This document shows, piece after piece, positions 1-10,341 of a DNA stretch of 64,000 bases; position 1 is the first letter of the stretch, and each line of letters begins with the position of its first letter. The position numbers and the translations under genes are program-made. The stretch covers positions 68,112,031-68,176,030 of the forward strand of contig OZ035961.1 of NCBI GenBank assembly GCA_964034945.1, written 5' to 3'. Source of the stretch: Chrysopilus asiliformis (taxonomy: Eukaryota; Arthropoda; Insecta; Diptera; Rhagionidae). The notes beneath the pieces were generated by a model that was not told where the DNA came from, searched no databases, and saw only the letters and a list, made by a program, of their open reading frames with translations.

Positions 1-50
1 AGGCTTTTTCTTTTCGTCATTAGCTATTCTTTTTTCGTAGTGCATATACT
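1..50 (-). mobile_element. Inverted piggyBac transposase fragment at window edge
   Basis: The first ~50 bases match, with about four differences, the reverse complement of 1301-1345, which is part of the piggyBac transposase gene read on the plus strand further right. The piggyBac sense sequence resumes almost at once at about 55-130. The window therefore starts inside an inverted duplication or a second piggyBac copy in the opposite orientation. What lies further left cannot be seen. Confidence 0.65.
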
Positions 51-130
51 AAAAAGCAGCACAAGAGACTTGTGGGACAAATGGTCTAAAAATCTGCCCA
101 AAACGATCAATCCCAACGAATGTGTTACAG

Positions 131-870
131 CAGGGAACAACCATTATATAGAATGGAAAGTAAGGCCTTTCCTCATTAACTTCCACTAGAGTAAGCACTA
201 CACTATAGAAATCGGGTTTTTTATCTCACTTCCCCTTTCTGCTGTCATACACTCGACAAAAAAAAAATCAAATAGAACAACCTGTTACAATACATACACA
301 AAAGTGCTGGCACTTTTGTTTACATTTTGCATGACATTTCATTGCAACATTGATTCATTTCATTGCAACGATTGATTTTGATAGATAATTACATTTTAGC
401 GTGTTAACATTTCATAATTTCACATCAAAATGAATAAAGCACAAATTCACCACTGTTTAGTGAAGGAATGTTCCGCCAATTCAATTAAAAACCCAAATAG
501 AAAGTTTTTCCGAGTCCCATCAACAACAGAAAGGTAAAGTATAACGAAAGATCGACAGAATTGCACATGAACGGGCCTTAAAACAATTGAAAACTAAAAC
601 TAAATTTAATTTAACACCTTTCAACACATTAGAACATCGCTAATATTTAATGGAAATATCAAATTATCCATAAAACATTTCCATTACCCGGTTTTGTTTT
701 GATTTGTTTTCATTTCAAGTGACAGATGGGAATCCATATTGCCACACACCACCAAATCGATCAGTGTTCATGTACACTGTCATGTAACAGCTATAGAAAT
801 CCTCGGATGTACGCTCCCAACATAAAAAACTTTGTTAGAGCTTTCCATTCTATATAATGGTTGTTCCCTG
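131..870. mobile_element. P-like non-autonomous element A (7-bp TSD)
   Basis: A 740-bp element with perfect 30-bp terminal inverted repeats beginning CAGGGAACAACCATTATATA, flanked by the direct repeat GTTACAG at 124-130 and 871-877. Removing it restores the piggyBac reading VT-VDEQL across the junction, so the boundaries are firm. Termini starting with CA, a 7-bp duplication and a THAP-like first exon inside (430-533) together point to the P superfamily. That family name is inference; the boundaries are seen directly. Confidence 0.85.
430..533 (+). pseudogene. THAP-like first exon in P-like element A
   Basis: An ATG at 430 opens a short reading frame with CLVKEC (C-x4-C) and then KNPNRKFFRVPSTTE, the order expected at the start of a THAP (C2CH zinc finger) DNA-binding domain. 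It ends at AAG/GTAAAG, a good splice donor, just before an in-frame TAA. The second half of the domain (tryptophan and C-x2-H) would be in a later exon and is not found in this element. THAP domains are the DNA-binding part of P-element transposases. A sister exon with the donor at the same codon phase lies in element B at 1894-2018. Confidence 0.55.
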
Positions 871-1491
871 GTTACAGTGGATGAGCAATTGGTTCCATAT
901 CGTGGACGATGTTTATTTTGGCAATATATTCCTGCCAAGCCTGCAAAATATGGAATAAAAATATGGGCACATTGCGACAGTCAGACAAGCTATACTTGGT
1001 GCTTGTTTACACAGGCAAAGTCAGAAATTGCAAACCCGAACAAAATCAGGGAATGCGGGTAGTTTTAGACGTTACAACCGGTCTAACAGGGCGCAATGTC
1101 ACTTGTGACAACTTTTTCACATCTTATGAGTTAGGCGTGGAATTGTTGAAACGAAAATTGACAATGGTTGATACTGTACGGAAGAATAAAGCTTTCTTGC
1201 CTCCACAAATTTTATATATAAAACAAAAGCCACGATTCCATTCCGACTTTGTTTTCAAAAATAAACATAGCACCAAACCCGATGTGTGGTTCTTCTTAGT
1301 ACTATGTACCACGAAAAAAGAACAGCTAATGACGAAACGAAAAAGTCTGAAATAATAGCTTATTACAACTCAACAAAGGCAGGGGTGGATACTCTAGATC
1401 AGTGGTTCCCAAACTATTTTGGCCCACGGACTCCTTTTCATAGTCAAAACTTGCCCACGGACCCCTTTTCGTAGTCAAAACTTGCCCACGG

Positions 1492-2319
1492 CATAGATTA
1501 ATACAACTACTATAGATGGGAAAATTCTAAGAAGACATTTTCGGTTAGAAGAGTATGAGAAACTTTTGTTCTACCCGCCTCATTTTCTTTGTGAAGATAG
1601 GAATTGATTTTGTGTGTGCGTCGTATACAGTGGTGCCACATCTCGGATTTGATTACGTTTTTATTGAATACCTAAGTCATTTGAATACATAAGCATATAC
1701 ATTTTACATATTGGCAACACTGCGTCTAAAATCAACATCAAAACAAAGTTCGGTAATAATAAAAAACAACGAAAACAGATAGTTTTGTGAATTTATTTCA
1801 AAATTTGCGAAGTTCAAATGTGAATATCGGTAATATATACGGGTTTCTTTAAGTTTTGGTGATTTTCTGCTCGCAAATAATATAAAAATATACGTTTCTG
1901 CCGGTGCTGGAACCCTAAAAAATTTTCTTCCGGGATTTTTCTTATTGTCTGCTAAACATTCCATAACAAGGCATTGAAGAAACTCTTTTGGGGACATTTT
2001 AGTGTTCATTTGTGGCAAAAGTTAATAAAAATAATCACTGTTAACAGGTGAAATCAGGATATTTGTGGTGCATATGACGTATTGCATTGGAGACAGATTA
2101 AAAATGTAAACATTCCGCTGTCGGGAGGTCGTTGGTGTTAGTGTCGTGAACAGCTTTTGTGTGCTCTTCTTGCGTTGCATTTATGCCTGTGAGGAAGAAA
2201 GTGATTTCCCACATCGCAAAATGGTGTTTTTTTAAATTTTTATCGCTTCTCGTTTTACTCGCATTAGGTAAACGAGAATTTGCGTTTAATTCCCATCTAT
2301 AGTAATTGTATAATCTATG
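1492..2319. mobile_element. P-like non-autonomous element B nested in hAT (7-bp TSD)
   Basis: An 828-bp element with roughly 31-bp imperfect inverted repeats beginning CATAGATTAATACAACTACT, flanked by the perfect 7-bp repeat CCCACGG at 1485-1491 and 2320-2326. Like element A it starts with CA, makes a 7-bp duplication and carries a THAP-like exon (here on the minus strand). The terminal sequences of A and B differ, so they are two families of the same type. Confidence 0.82.
1894..2018 (-). pseudogene. THAP-like first exon in P-like element B
   Basis: On the minus strand an ATG at 2018 (further in-frame ATGs follow) opens a frame containing CLVMEC and then KKNPGRKFFRVPAPAE. It aligns without gaps to the exon in element A from the first cysteine onward. 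The matching splice position, GAA-AC/GTATAT, falls at the same codon phase as in A. The reading continues as an ORF past the donor, but that tail looks intronic. No second THAP exon is readable here. Confidence 0.5.
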
Positions 2320-3373
2320 CCCACGGACACTTTTTCATAGTCAAAACTTGCCCACGGACCCTGGGTTTTCACCCATTTACTACATAAATGCATAATAGAA
2401 CAATTACAAATTTAACTTTGATGTCTTGAATGGTAAATGGTGACGTAAAAATAAAATATAAATTAAACATTTTGTTGAAGAAGTATTTATTGAAATTATA
2501 ACTTTTGTTTAAAAAAACAAAAAAAAAAATTATGACTTGAATGAACCTGATGGGATGTTATGAGTGTATTTAGGTTCGGCTCAATGTTTGTGAGTAGCAA
2601 CCGCAAATCCCCACGAGTACTAATTTCTAGTCGGTTTCTTTTTTTTCGTGATGAGGCTCATAACGGCTATGAATCTATGTTCCACCAAATAGGAAGACGG
2701 AAAAGCAATCAACAGCTTCTATTATTTATTTTAACTTCCATAATAATAAAAATGTGTCATAATTTTTTTATTTTATATTAAACCTTGCGCGGACCCCTGA
2801 CGTTGTACAGGGACCCCAAATCAATTTTAATTTTCCACGGAGCCCCTGAATGATCTTTGGGAACCACTGCTCTAGATCAAGTAGTGGCCTTGTAAGCGCA
2901 GAACGAATAGGTGGCCATTAGCTTTATTATGCAATATGTTGGACATATCGGCTTATAATGCCTTTATGATTTGCATAGGTGTTAATCCTGAATGGAATAA
3001 GAAAAAGCATTTCAGGCGTCGACTGTTTCTAGAAAAACTAGGCGAAGATATGATCAATCCTGAAATCTTACGCCGAACTACTACACCACAAAGTGCTATA
3101 GCCTAATCAGTTGTTAATTCATTGCAACAAGGAGTTGCACAACGAGATCGAGCCGAAAATTTGAAGCGTGCAATCTGTTATTTGTGTCCTAATTTGTCCT
3201 CCAGCACCTAGTACTCAACAAGGTCATTCAAATTTAACATTGTATTGTAACAACTGCAATTAATGTCTAATAAAAATGTATTGGGCAATTTTGACCCATA
3301 AATACCTCGTACGTAACTTTTTTTAAGTCCAGGATAAGGGTTAAAGGGTCTTCCCGTAAGCTCTGGCTAGAAC

Positions 3374-3440
3374 TAGGGATGCTCATTCAAAAAAAAAACA
3401 TCGATGTTTCCGATGCATCGATGTTTAATGAGCATCCCTA
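3374..3440. mobile_element. 67-bp palindromic hAT-type mini-MITE
   Basis: Termini TAGGGATGCTCATT and AATGAGCATCCCTA enclose an AT-rich core with two inverted ATCGATGTTT motifs. The 8-bp flanks GCTAGAAC (3366-3373) and GCTGGAAC (3441-3448) match at 7 of 8 positions, as expected for an old hAT duplication. The whole element can fold into one hairpin. Confidence 0.7.
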
Positions 3441-3448
3441 GCTGGAAC

Positions 3449-5570
3449 TACAATATAAAAAAAACGACGGCAACCAAATTTTGAAAAAGTTGCAAAGTGT
3501 TGTAAACTAAACATGAGTAACTTTTTTCCGGCTTATACCGCGTATCATTTAAATCCTCTGATGTTTCGGACAAGCTGTGTAGACTATGGTCAAACCCAAT
3601 GCTTTTCAATTTTGGTAGGCAGGATTCGATCGTAGACTGTAACGGTGCTTGGTTTGCGTCTTTTGACTGCAAACGATACGATGCTAAGCGTATCAGTCGT
3701 TGTTTTAAATTTTGGCTTTGGTGGTTTTAACATGCGCAATACTAGATTCCATACCATGGCAACTCACCTAAAATATATATTACGAACCATGAATCTTACT
3801 GACAATAGGCTACCAAAGGTACTTTGTAGTGAGATTATAAGAATGCAATTACACATTGTGCTCAGACTAGAAGAAGTATTTTTGCAAACGGGAGTCGAAT
3901 TGGATCTCGAAAATTTAGTTCCAGAAAGTAAAAGAATAATTGTTCTTATTGTATAAAATCTGCGCCGAAAACAAATGGAAAGACACGTGCATGCTGCTCG
4001 TACCTCAAATTACGGGTATTACAAGGAAATAAATTACGAGATCGGTTATACATATTTTAAAAGTTGTATTAGTATTCCCTCCATTAAACTTATTTTCATT
4101 GCGCACTGCGGACTCCTAAACTTGAATGGTAAACCAAGGAAAAATAATGACCAAAGTTTATGCTCGCTTTGTAATTTAAGAGAAAAAGAGGATGTGTTCC
4201 ATTTTATTTGTATATGTTCGGTGTTCAAAAGAATTTCGAATCAAAATATTTGGCAAAAATATATTGGAACGGTAATGCTACATAGAATGGGAAATCCTTT
4301 TTGAATTTTTAAACTCGGCTTTTAAATAGGGTCAGGTAGGGTGAACTGGTCCACGTTTTAATTATTGGCCATAAAATGGATAGTCAAATCTCAAGCGCAG
4401 GACCTAAGCTAACTTTCTGCAATCACAGATTGCCAACTTTTTGACATTAAATTTAATTTTTAGGCATTTATCGAAAACTTTGATTTTTCGATTTTTTCAA
4501 AATGGTTGGGAGAATTGGTCCACCCACAAAATTTTTCTAGAAATCGCATAAACATAAAGTTAAATGACAAATAAAAATATAATCATGAAGTTTGATCGAA
4601 AATATGGTTTATTCGAAAGTAACAAATGAGCGTTTGGTATGTTTTGGTGTTGGTTTCTTCGGTGTAGTTGTTAAGCGTCGTGTTCCGCCGTCTTTACTGC
4701 TTCTCTAATTCAGCTCGATTTTCGGGAGAAGTTTTAATCGACCTTCGCATCGATTTTCGGCCACGATTTGAAACAATCAAAATAACTCATAAAAGAACTT
4801 GAAAACACGAAATATGACACTGATAGGGTGGACCATTTCACCCTACCAAACGTGGACCAATTCTCCCTACCGACGTTATTTTGCGCGGAATGACGCTGCT
4901 TCAACAATTGTGGAAAAAAATGCAGAAATTCGGTGGATTTACAAAGTTCATAATGTAAACAACATTTTAGATTAATTACCTTACTGAAATTGATGAAGAA
5001 TTCGTCAAAATGTGGTTGAATGTGAATACTTGCGAAAACTTTTCACAATGTTTTTTTTTGGCATTGGCCTGTGAGAGTGAGTAAATATACGTTTGCACAC
5101 TTCAATGACTAATAAAAAACAAGCTGTCATCAAGAGCAACCGATGAGAGTTGCATATTCTGTTCTATTGTCACTATTTCTAACACAAATTGTGGTGGACC
5201 ACTTCTCCCTACGGACCACTTCACTTTACCCGACCCTATAGATATTTTTTAGTGTTTGAAAAGTTTGAAATATATATTGTTAAAGATGATTTATCTATAT
5301 TTTTGCTGATTTATCTATATTTTTTTTTCTTACATGATGTTGGTCTGATTTACTGTGAAATCAATTTTAATTACAGTCATAATTATTCAAAACGCTTTTT
5401 GTTTTTGTGTGTATGCGATTGATCAGATTTAAATTGACAGACTACTAAATGTCATGTCTAGGTGGATAATAGTTATAACGCACGTTGTATAGCATAAAAT
5501 ATAAATAAAACATCTATTTATTATTGTTATTATTATTATCATTATTACCATTATTATCATTATTATGAAA
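3449..5570 (+). mobile_element. 3' end of a non-LTR retrotransposon (LINE), degenerate
   Basis: Two adjoining frames (3645-3956 and 3975-4304) carry the end of a retrotransposon polyprotein. The second has HCGLLNLNGKPRK, then SLCSLCNLREKEDVFHF and a further Cys, the C-x2-C...H...C pattern often found at the C terminus of insect non-LTR reverse transcriptases. A frame break lies at about 3957. The 3' UTR is split by the pogo-type element 4329-5236 and ends in an (ATT)n-like tail at 5518-5572. No reverse transcriptase core is left. The family cannot be named. Confidence 0.55.
4329..5236 (-). mobile_element. pogo-type (Tc1/mariner) element, TA target
   Basis: A 908-bp element with termini GGGTCAGGTAGGGTGAACTG and the imperfect inverse at 5210-5236, flanked by TA (4327-4328 and 5237-5238). 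On the minus strand near 4690-4790 a short frame reads NRGRKSMRRSIKTSPENRA, a remnant of a pogo/Tigger-like protein. No complete transposase is present. Its termini resemble those of the element at 54501-55642 in style (GGG..., ...TGAACC), suggesting related families. Confidence 0.7.
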
Positions 5571-5748
5571 GGAAAATTTTCGGCCCCTCAAACTCTCCCG
5601 CATTATACCCCGCGACAACCCCCTTATCCTAACCTATTTTATTGATTGTATGGATTTTGATACGGTTATTTTTGTAACTAAAAATCTTTTTTGTAACTAA
5701 AAATCTTTTTTTTTTATACTATAAGGAAGTCCAAAATTATTTTTCTAG

Positions 5749-8700
5749 TTGGTTCAAATATGTTATGGATTTTTTATGGCTGCTGAGATTGCATATTACA
5801 CCTACATCTATGCCAAAGTTGACCGAAATAAATACCAACAAGTTACTGGACAAACCAGATCGGCAATATTAAGTGGACGATTTTTGGCTAGTGTGATCGC
5901 ACAATTAATCGTTTCCTACAAAGTTTTGGACCTCAGGGAATTAAATTACATATCACTGGTAGGTAAGTTTCAAATCCAAATAAATAAGAAGAGGAAAAAG
6001 ATTAGAGAAGCTACAATTGTCATACGGCAATCGTTAAATACTCTAATATGAGAACCATTGTTGGCATTTTGACTGGATTCCGGTCAAATTTGTCATGAAA
6101 TTCCGCTACGAAAATTCAAAAAATTAGTAAAAAGACGTTTAGGAACAAGTCCAGAATGGAATTCCAACTACCTTGTTCCTGGATTAATTTTTATACCCGT
6201 ATGGTGAAACCAAAGGGTATATTAGATTTGCCTTACCGTTTGTAACGCCAAGATCCCGTCATCACACAAAAAAATGAATTACACCAGTGTGTTTAGAATG
6301 ATAAAAAAAGTTGAATTTAGCATGTCCGTCCGTCCGTCCGTCCGTCCATCCGTCTAAATAACTCAATTTTTGCCTCAAACCAAAAACTTCTTAGACAGAC
6401 TTTATAAAGTCACAGAAATATTCACTGCACTAGAACCGGCTTTAGAGGGGAGAAAAGAGTACGAGAGCGCGAGGGAATCGAACTGTCCAAAAAATTAGGC
6501 TTTAGTTTTAGGTGTTTTAGCGATTCGAAAAAATGCGGCACTTATGATTTTTTACACTTTACATAAAAATTTAAATATGGACTTGATTTGCTTTGTGTAC
6601 AGCCTTTAATTCCTGACTAGTCTTCTACGAAAAATCTGTAGGCACATTACTATAGATAAAATTTGAACCTTGTCAATTTCGCACCGGCAAGAAACTAAGC
6701 CTTCAAAATTTTCTTGTCAAAAAGGCGCTTATATTTTTAATTTATTATGAGTGACAAATATACGTTTGGGTGGACCATCTTAACTAATAAAAAAGTTTAG
6801 CAGATTCACGCTGTTCGTACGGCTTGCAAAATTTTGAAGGGCCCGTTGTCCATTACACCGGAGTGTGAACTGATGACGTCATCGAACCCTAGTTCTCCGA
6901 GAATGCTGAAGGAAGAGCATTAACAATGTTTTGTAGCCCTGTTTTCTTGAAATTGGAATACAATATACGTTTTTCCATCAAGACGGCGCTACGTACCCCA
7001 CAAGTAGCGAAACAGTCGCTCTATCACATAAAAAGTTCCCGGGACGCATCATTTCACAAAACGGTGATCTTAAATAGCCGCCAAAATCGTGTGATTTGAT
7101 ACTTTTATACTATGTTCACACTGACGCAAAATTACGTAATTTTGAAGATTTTCGTAATTTTGAACGAAATCTTCCTCGAAACCACGAGATTTCCAGTACA
7201 TTAACCTGTTTTCAAAATCACTAAAAGTATGCAATTTCCACAAAATTAGGAACAAAATCAAGCAAAAACAATGGATACAACCCTGCATCACTCATTCAGC
7301 TCTCTTCAGTACATCAGTTTTGACATTTGTGCTGGATTGGAAAGACGGAGATATAAGAAAAAGAAGCCGTGTTCCGCACGTGAAGAGGATATTTTAGTAA
7401 ACCTGTGATCTGAAAAAATAAATAAATGTACATGTTTATGATGCAGTTAAATATGAAATGGAAAATAATTGTTTATTTTCATTACAGATAATTTCCATTT
7501 TCTTCTAAAGTGTCTAATTCTGTTTGCACATATTTCATCGATGTTTTGAATTATATTATTCATCATATTACTAAAATTCATAGCAATCCTACACCAAAAT
7601 TCATAGCAATCCTGTAGTTGAAATGTCAAGCAAAATTACCTTAACCTCTGTGTGAACACTTTGGTTTAAGATTTAAATCATTTCGCAAAATTACGTGATT
7701 TTGTGTCGGTGTGAACTAGTATTAGACATTTTTCTGTAGGGTTATGTTAATTCACGCGTTCTATGATAATAATCCAAGAACGATTCATGAACTAAAGGAC
7801 AACATCCGACCCAAAATTGTCGCTATGGAGCCTGTTTTATGCCAAAATGTCATCGAAAAATTGACCTCACGAATGCGCGCCACTCAGTGAAGCTGTGGAG
7901 GTCCATTTGAACGATATTATTTTCCATTATTAAGAGTATTGATTTATATTTGATTAAAAACAAAAATTCCACACAGTTTGTTTGTTATTCAGTTTTAAAA
8001 TTCGAACATGAAAAATGGAAAGCCCTATAAATGGTTCTCATATAGAGTATAGAAATCGTTCTAAGAACAATTTACCTTTTTTTTAAAGTTACTTAAAATT
8101 AAACTTTTCAATATACAATACATATTTATGCACATTAGTATTTCTTCAAGTAATTTAATTGAAAATGTTTTGATTTTTCAAGCTCAAATAATATCCTTGG
8201 GATTTGCTATAATGCTGCCTCCGGTTGGAAATAGTTTGTACTTTTTCTCGATTTCTGATGTGCCAGTGAAGGGAAATGGACGAGACGAATATGAGGCGCA
8301 AAGCGATATCACGGCTACATCGGAATCAAATCAGCCGAGTCAGACCAATGGCAAGAAACAAATGGTACCCGAATACTTTTTAATTTCCCTAAATGGATTA
8401 TACTATAATATACTTGATATATATTTATACAATCTATTTCCTTTAATTTGGTGAAAGCCATACATTTAATTGTATATATTGACTTCAATAGGATGAGTTA
8501 GCGGCACAGGTACAAGTGAAGCTCTCATGGCGCCGTGCCATCGACCTACTTTGGTTCCATTTTTGTGATGCCTACTCAAAACCAACGGTTCTGCAATGGA
8601 GCATTTGGTGGTCATTGGCCATGTGTGGATTTCTTTTGGTTAGTTACAAAGTACTCATTATGGGAAATGAACTGTGATACCATTTAGGAAATTGGTTCTC

Positions 8701-9320
8701 TCTCTCTGCTCAATAGGTTCAATCATATGTTCAACTTCTTTGGCAGGCGATTGATAAAAATCAGGAAAACTTCTACAATGGGGCTGTGGAAGCTGTATTA
8801 ACGCTTTTGAGCGCATTGGGAGCATTTTTCGCTGGATTTTTCAACAATGCCCGATACCAAAAATGGGATCTTTGGATATTGACAGCATGTAGTGCCATTG
8901 AAGGTGCCCTGATTTTATATTCCGGCCTCACGAAGAATATTTGGGTTGCTTATATTTCCTATATTCTTTTTGGAACGTTGTATAATTTTATGATTACAAT
9001 TGCCAGGTATAAAATATTTTGTTTTTACAGAATATATTAACAATATAACAAATTTAATTTTTAGCGCAACAGTAGCTAAAAAACTTCACGAAGACAGTTT
9101 TGGCTTAATTTTTGGTGTCAACACACTCCTTGCATTAGTATTTCAAACAATATTCACTGTGATAGCGATTTCTGATACAGGATATGGACTAACACCAAAG
9201 CAACAGTTTGTCTCATTCGGCTGCTATTTTATTATTCTGTCTGTCTTTTTTGCTGGGATTAGTGTATTTTTTACTTTAAAAAAAATATGTCGCAGAAAAA
9301 GTTACACTTTAGAAAGATAA
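5749..9320 (+). CDS. SLC19-family (thiamine/reduced folate transporter-like) gene, 3' five exons
   Basis: The gene encodes a multi-pass plasma-membrane carrier of the SLC19 family (thiamine or folate type), an MFS-like vitamin importer. The exons read 5749-5962, 8183-8364, 8492-8638, 8717-9006 and 9065-9320. All junctions are GT-AG and phases join without a break into 362 codons ending TAA. Motifs seen: QICYGFFMAAEIAYYTYIYA, then SAILSGRFLASVIAQLIVS, WSIWWSLAMCGFLL, NGAVEAVLTLLSALGAFFAG, KNIWVAYISYILFGTLYNF and FGLIFGVNTLLALVFQTIFT. They match the order of the family from about the fourth membrane helix to the last. The central loop (8240-8364 and the start of the next exon) is hydrophilic. 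The first ~110 residues (helices 1-3) are missing; 5' exons must lie left of the window or be lost. No stops or frameshifts interrupt the five exons, so it is probably functional. Substrate is not decidable here. Confidence 0.9.
6188..6356 (+). mobile_element. Helentron-like (HINE/DINE-1-type) repeat, copy 1, 5' part only
   Basis: It begins TTTTTATACCCGTATGGTGA, continues as in the other copies, and ends in a (GTCC)n microsatellite at 6328-6356. The 3' half with its second sub-terminal repeat and hairpin is missing. See copy 2 for the family structure. Confidence 0.75.
6961..7933 (+). pseudogene. mariner-like transposase remnant split by a Harbinger MITE
   Basis: Translated pieces read FFHQDGATYPTS...FPGRIISQNGDL...PPKSCDL at 6970-7100 and NNPRTIHELKDNIRPKIVAM...LTSRMRATQ at 7763-7887, then HLNDIIFHY and a stop at 7931-7933 in another frame. 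These match the last third of a Tc1/mariner transposase around its second and third catalytic acidic residues. It has stops and a frameshift and is dead. The MITE 7108-7721 falls between the pieces. Sequence before 6961 is too decayed to read. Confidence 0.75.
7108..7721. mobile_element. PIF/Harbinger-type MITE (TSD TTA)
   Basis: Termini TACTATGTTCACACTGACGC and the near-perfect inverse ending GTCGGTGTGAACTAGTA enclose 614 bp. The target duplication is TTA (7105-7107 and 7722-7724), the PIF/Harbinger signature. Removing it rejoins the mariner reading ...CDL-I-LLD-FL-GYV, which confirms the ends. No transposase or Myb-like gene is readable inside. Confidence 0.8.
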
Positions 9321-9436
9321 CGATAATATTGTAAGAAACAATTAAAACAATTAAAATGGTATTAATTTGCTAAATTATTTTGTAATTCGATCAATTTTGC
9401 ATAAAATATTTAAAATCTCTTAGTTATTAGAATAAA
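9321..9436 (+). terminator. 3' UTR and polyadenylation signal of the SLC19-like gene
   Basis: The stop codon at 9318-9320 is followed by an AT-rich 3' UTR with AATAAA at 9431-9436, about 115 bases downstream. This is the first canonical signal after the stop. Confidence 0.6.
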
Positions 9437-10341
9437 TTCAATGTTTAGATATTTTTTTAGATCATTAAAAACTTTTTTTCAATAGATTTTTTATTCTATT
9501 TTTTATATAATTTAAGTAATTTATTTTTAATGCCGTGATGGGTTAAAATATGGCAGTAATCACATCAAATCCTTCGAAACAAGCTTCAAAGTGGCGTTTT
9601 ATGAACCAATGGCTTAATCAATGAGTTCTAGAAATGGTTTCGATGGAAGCAAAGATATTCGAATATGACCTATTATCCAAAAATTATCGAAATGAATATT
9701 ATTAAAATCCAAATGGTCGAGAGATTCAAATGGCTAGAAAATTCCTCTCGGCAAATAGTTTTTTTGATGTCTTTCTTACGCTATAAGAATAAGAATTGTA
9801 TTAAAATCACCTCAAAAACGGAAATCACAACGGAGCCCCGTACTTTCCGGGGCACCTACCCATCGACACAGTTCGATGAGTTCGAAACATATATGTAAGT
9901 GTGTGTGCTTGTGTTCATTCGTATGCAGGTATATAACGAAATTTGTAAGATCGAATTCTATCAGTAAACCTTAACCGATTTTCACGCGTTTTTTTTGCAT
10001 TCGAAACCCATTATCGACCTATAGAAAAACGAACCGTTTTCAAGAAAACTTCAAAAATATTTTCTATTTGTGTGGAAGAATTGGAGAGGGGTGGTTCAAT
10101 TTTTCTCATTTCCGGAAGATGCTTATCTTTTGATAAAAGCCTGTTCCATGCCAAATTTTAACTTTCTCCATCAATCAGTGTTCATTTTTTCCAGTGTTTT
10201 TTGTATGAAAAAAATCAACATCATATGAAGTGTATGTATATGAAGATATGAAGTTTGATTACGTAAGGGCAGGCGCGAACCGCAGTATCAAGATTGGAGC
10301 GGAAGTTGCAATTTCGGTCTTTTTGCACAATTTCGTGCAGT
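9437..10341. other. Intergenic stretch; one weak exon candidate at about 9811-9896
   Basis: Mostly AT-rich without recognised repeats. A locally GC-richer piece reads TSKTEITTEPRTFRGTYPST and runs to TATAT/GTAAGTGTGT, a good splice donor at about 9896. It could be an exon of an unseen gene, but no family was recognised and chance is quite possible. Confidence 0.2.

Larger units (their letters stand above)
1400..2869. mobile_element. hAT element inside piggyBac (8-bp TSD CTCTAGAT)
   Basis: The terminal inverted repeats CAGTGGTTCCCAAA and TTTGGGAACCACTG are flanked by the perfect 8-bp direct repeat CTCTAGAT at 1392-1399 and 2870-2877. An 8-bp duplication of the nTnnnnAn type and a CAGTGGTTCCC terminus are classic for hAT. 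It lies directly in the piggyBac motif GVDTLDQ. A short internal direct repeat (CCCACGGAC..., about 1421-1490) is present. No hAT transposase is readable. A second P-like element is nested in it. Confidence 0.9.
55..3340 (+). pseudogene. piggyBac transposase gene, broken by two insertions and frameshifts
   Basis: This is a decayed DDE transposase of the piggyBac (PGBD, DDE_Tnp_1_7) family. Coding pieces are at about 66-130 (reading LWDKWSKNLPKTINPNECVT), 878-1399 and 2878-3106 (RRLFLEKLGEDMINPEILRR, then a stop). Family hallmarks seen are VDEQLVPYRGRC, KPAKYGIKIW, NVTCDNFFTS and KAGVDTLDQ, so the usual catalytic aspartates are still legible. A frameshift lies at about 970-1010, and another with stops just after 2890. 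A Cys-rich stretch follows at 3168-3260, as in this family. The right end is GGATAAGGG followed by TTAA at 3341-3344, the expected piggyBac target. The gene is dead: a P-like element interrupts it after 130 and a hAT element after 1399. The left terminus is outside the window or rearranged. Confidence 0.85.
5963..8182 (+). other. 2.2-kb intron of the SLC19-like gene filled with transposon remains
   Basis: The intron runs from GTAAGT at 5963 to CAAG at 8182. It holds a truncated Helentron-like repeat (6188-6356), a mariner transposase remnant (about 6961-7933) and a Harbinger-type MITE inside that remnant (7108-7721). About 6357-6960 holds no feature recognised. The other introns of this gene are 52-127 bp, so this intron has grown by insertion. 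Confidence 0.8.

Noticed and set aside
1704..2018. Full 104-codon frame as a single protein
   Set aside because: Only the first 41 codons resemble the sister exon of element A; the rest is hydrophobic, AT-rich and starts at a splice donor.
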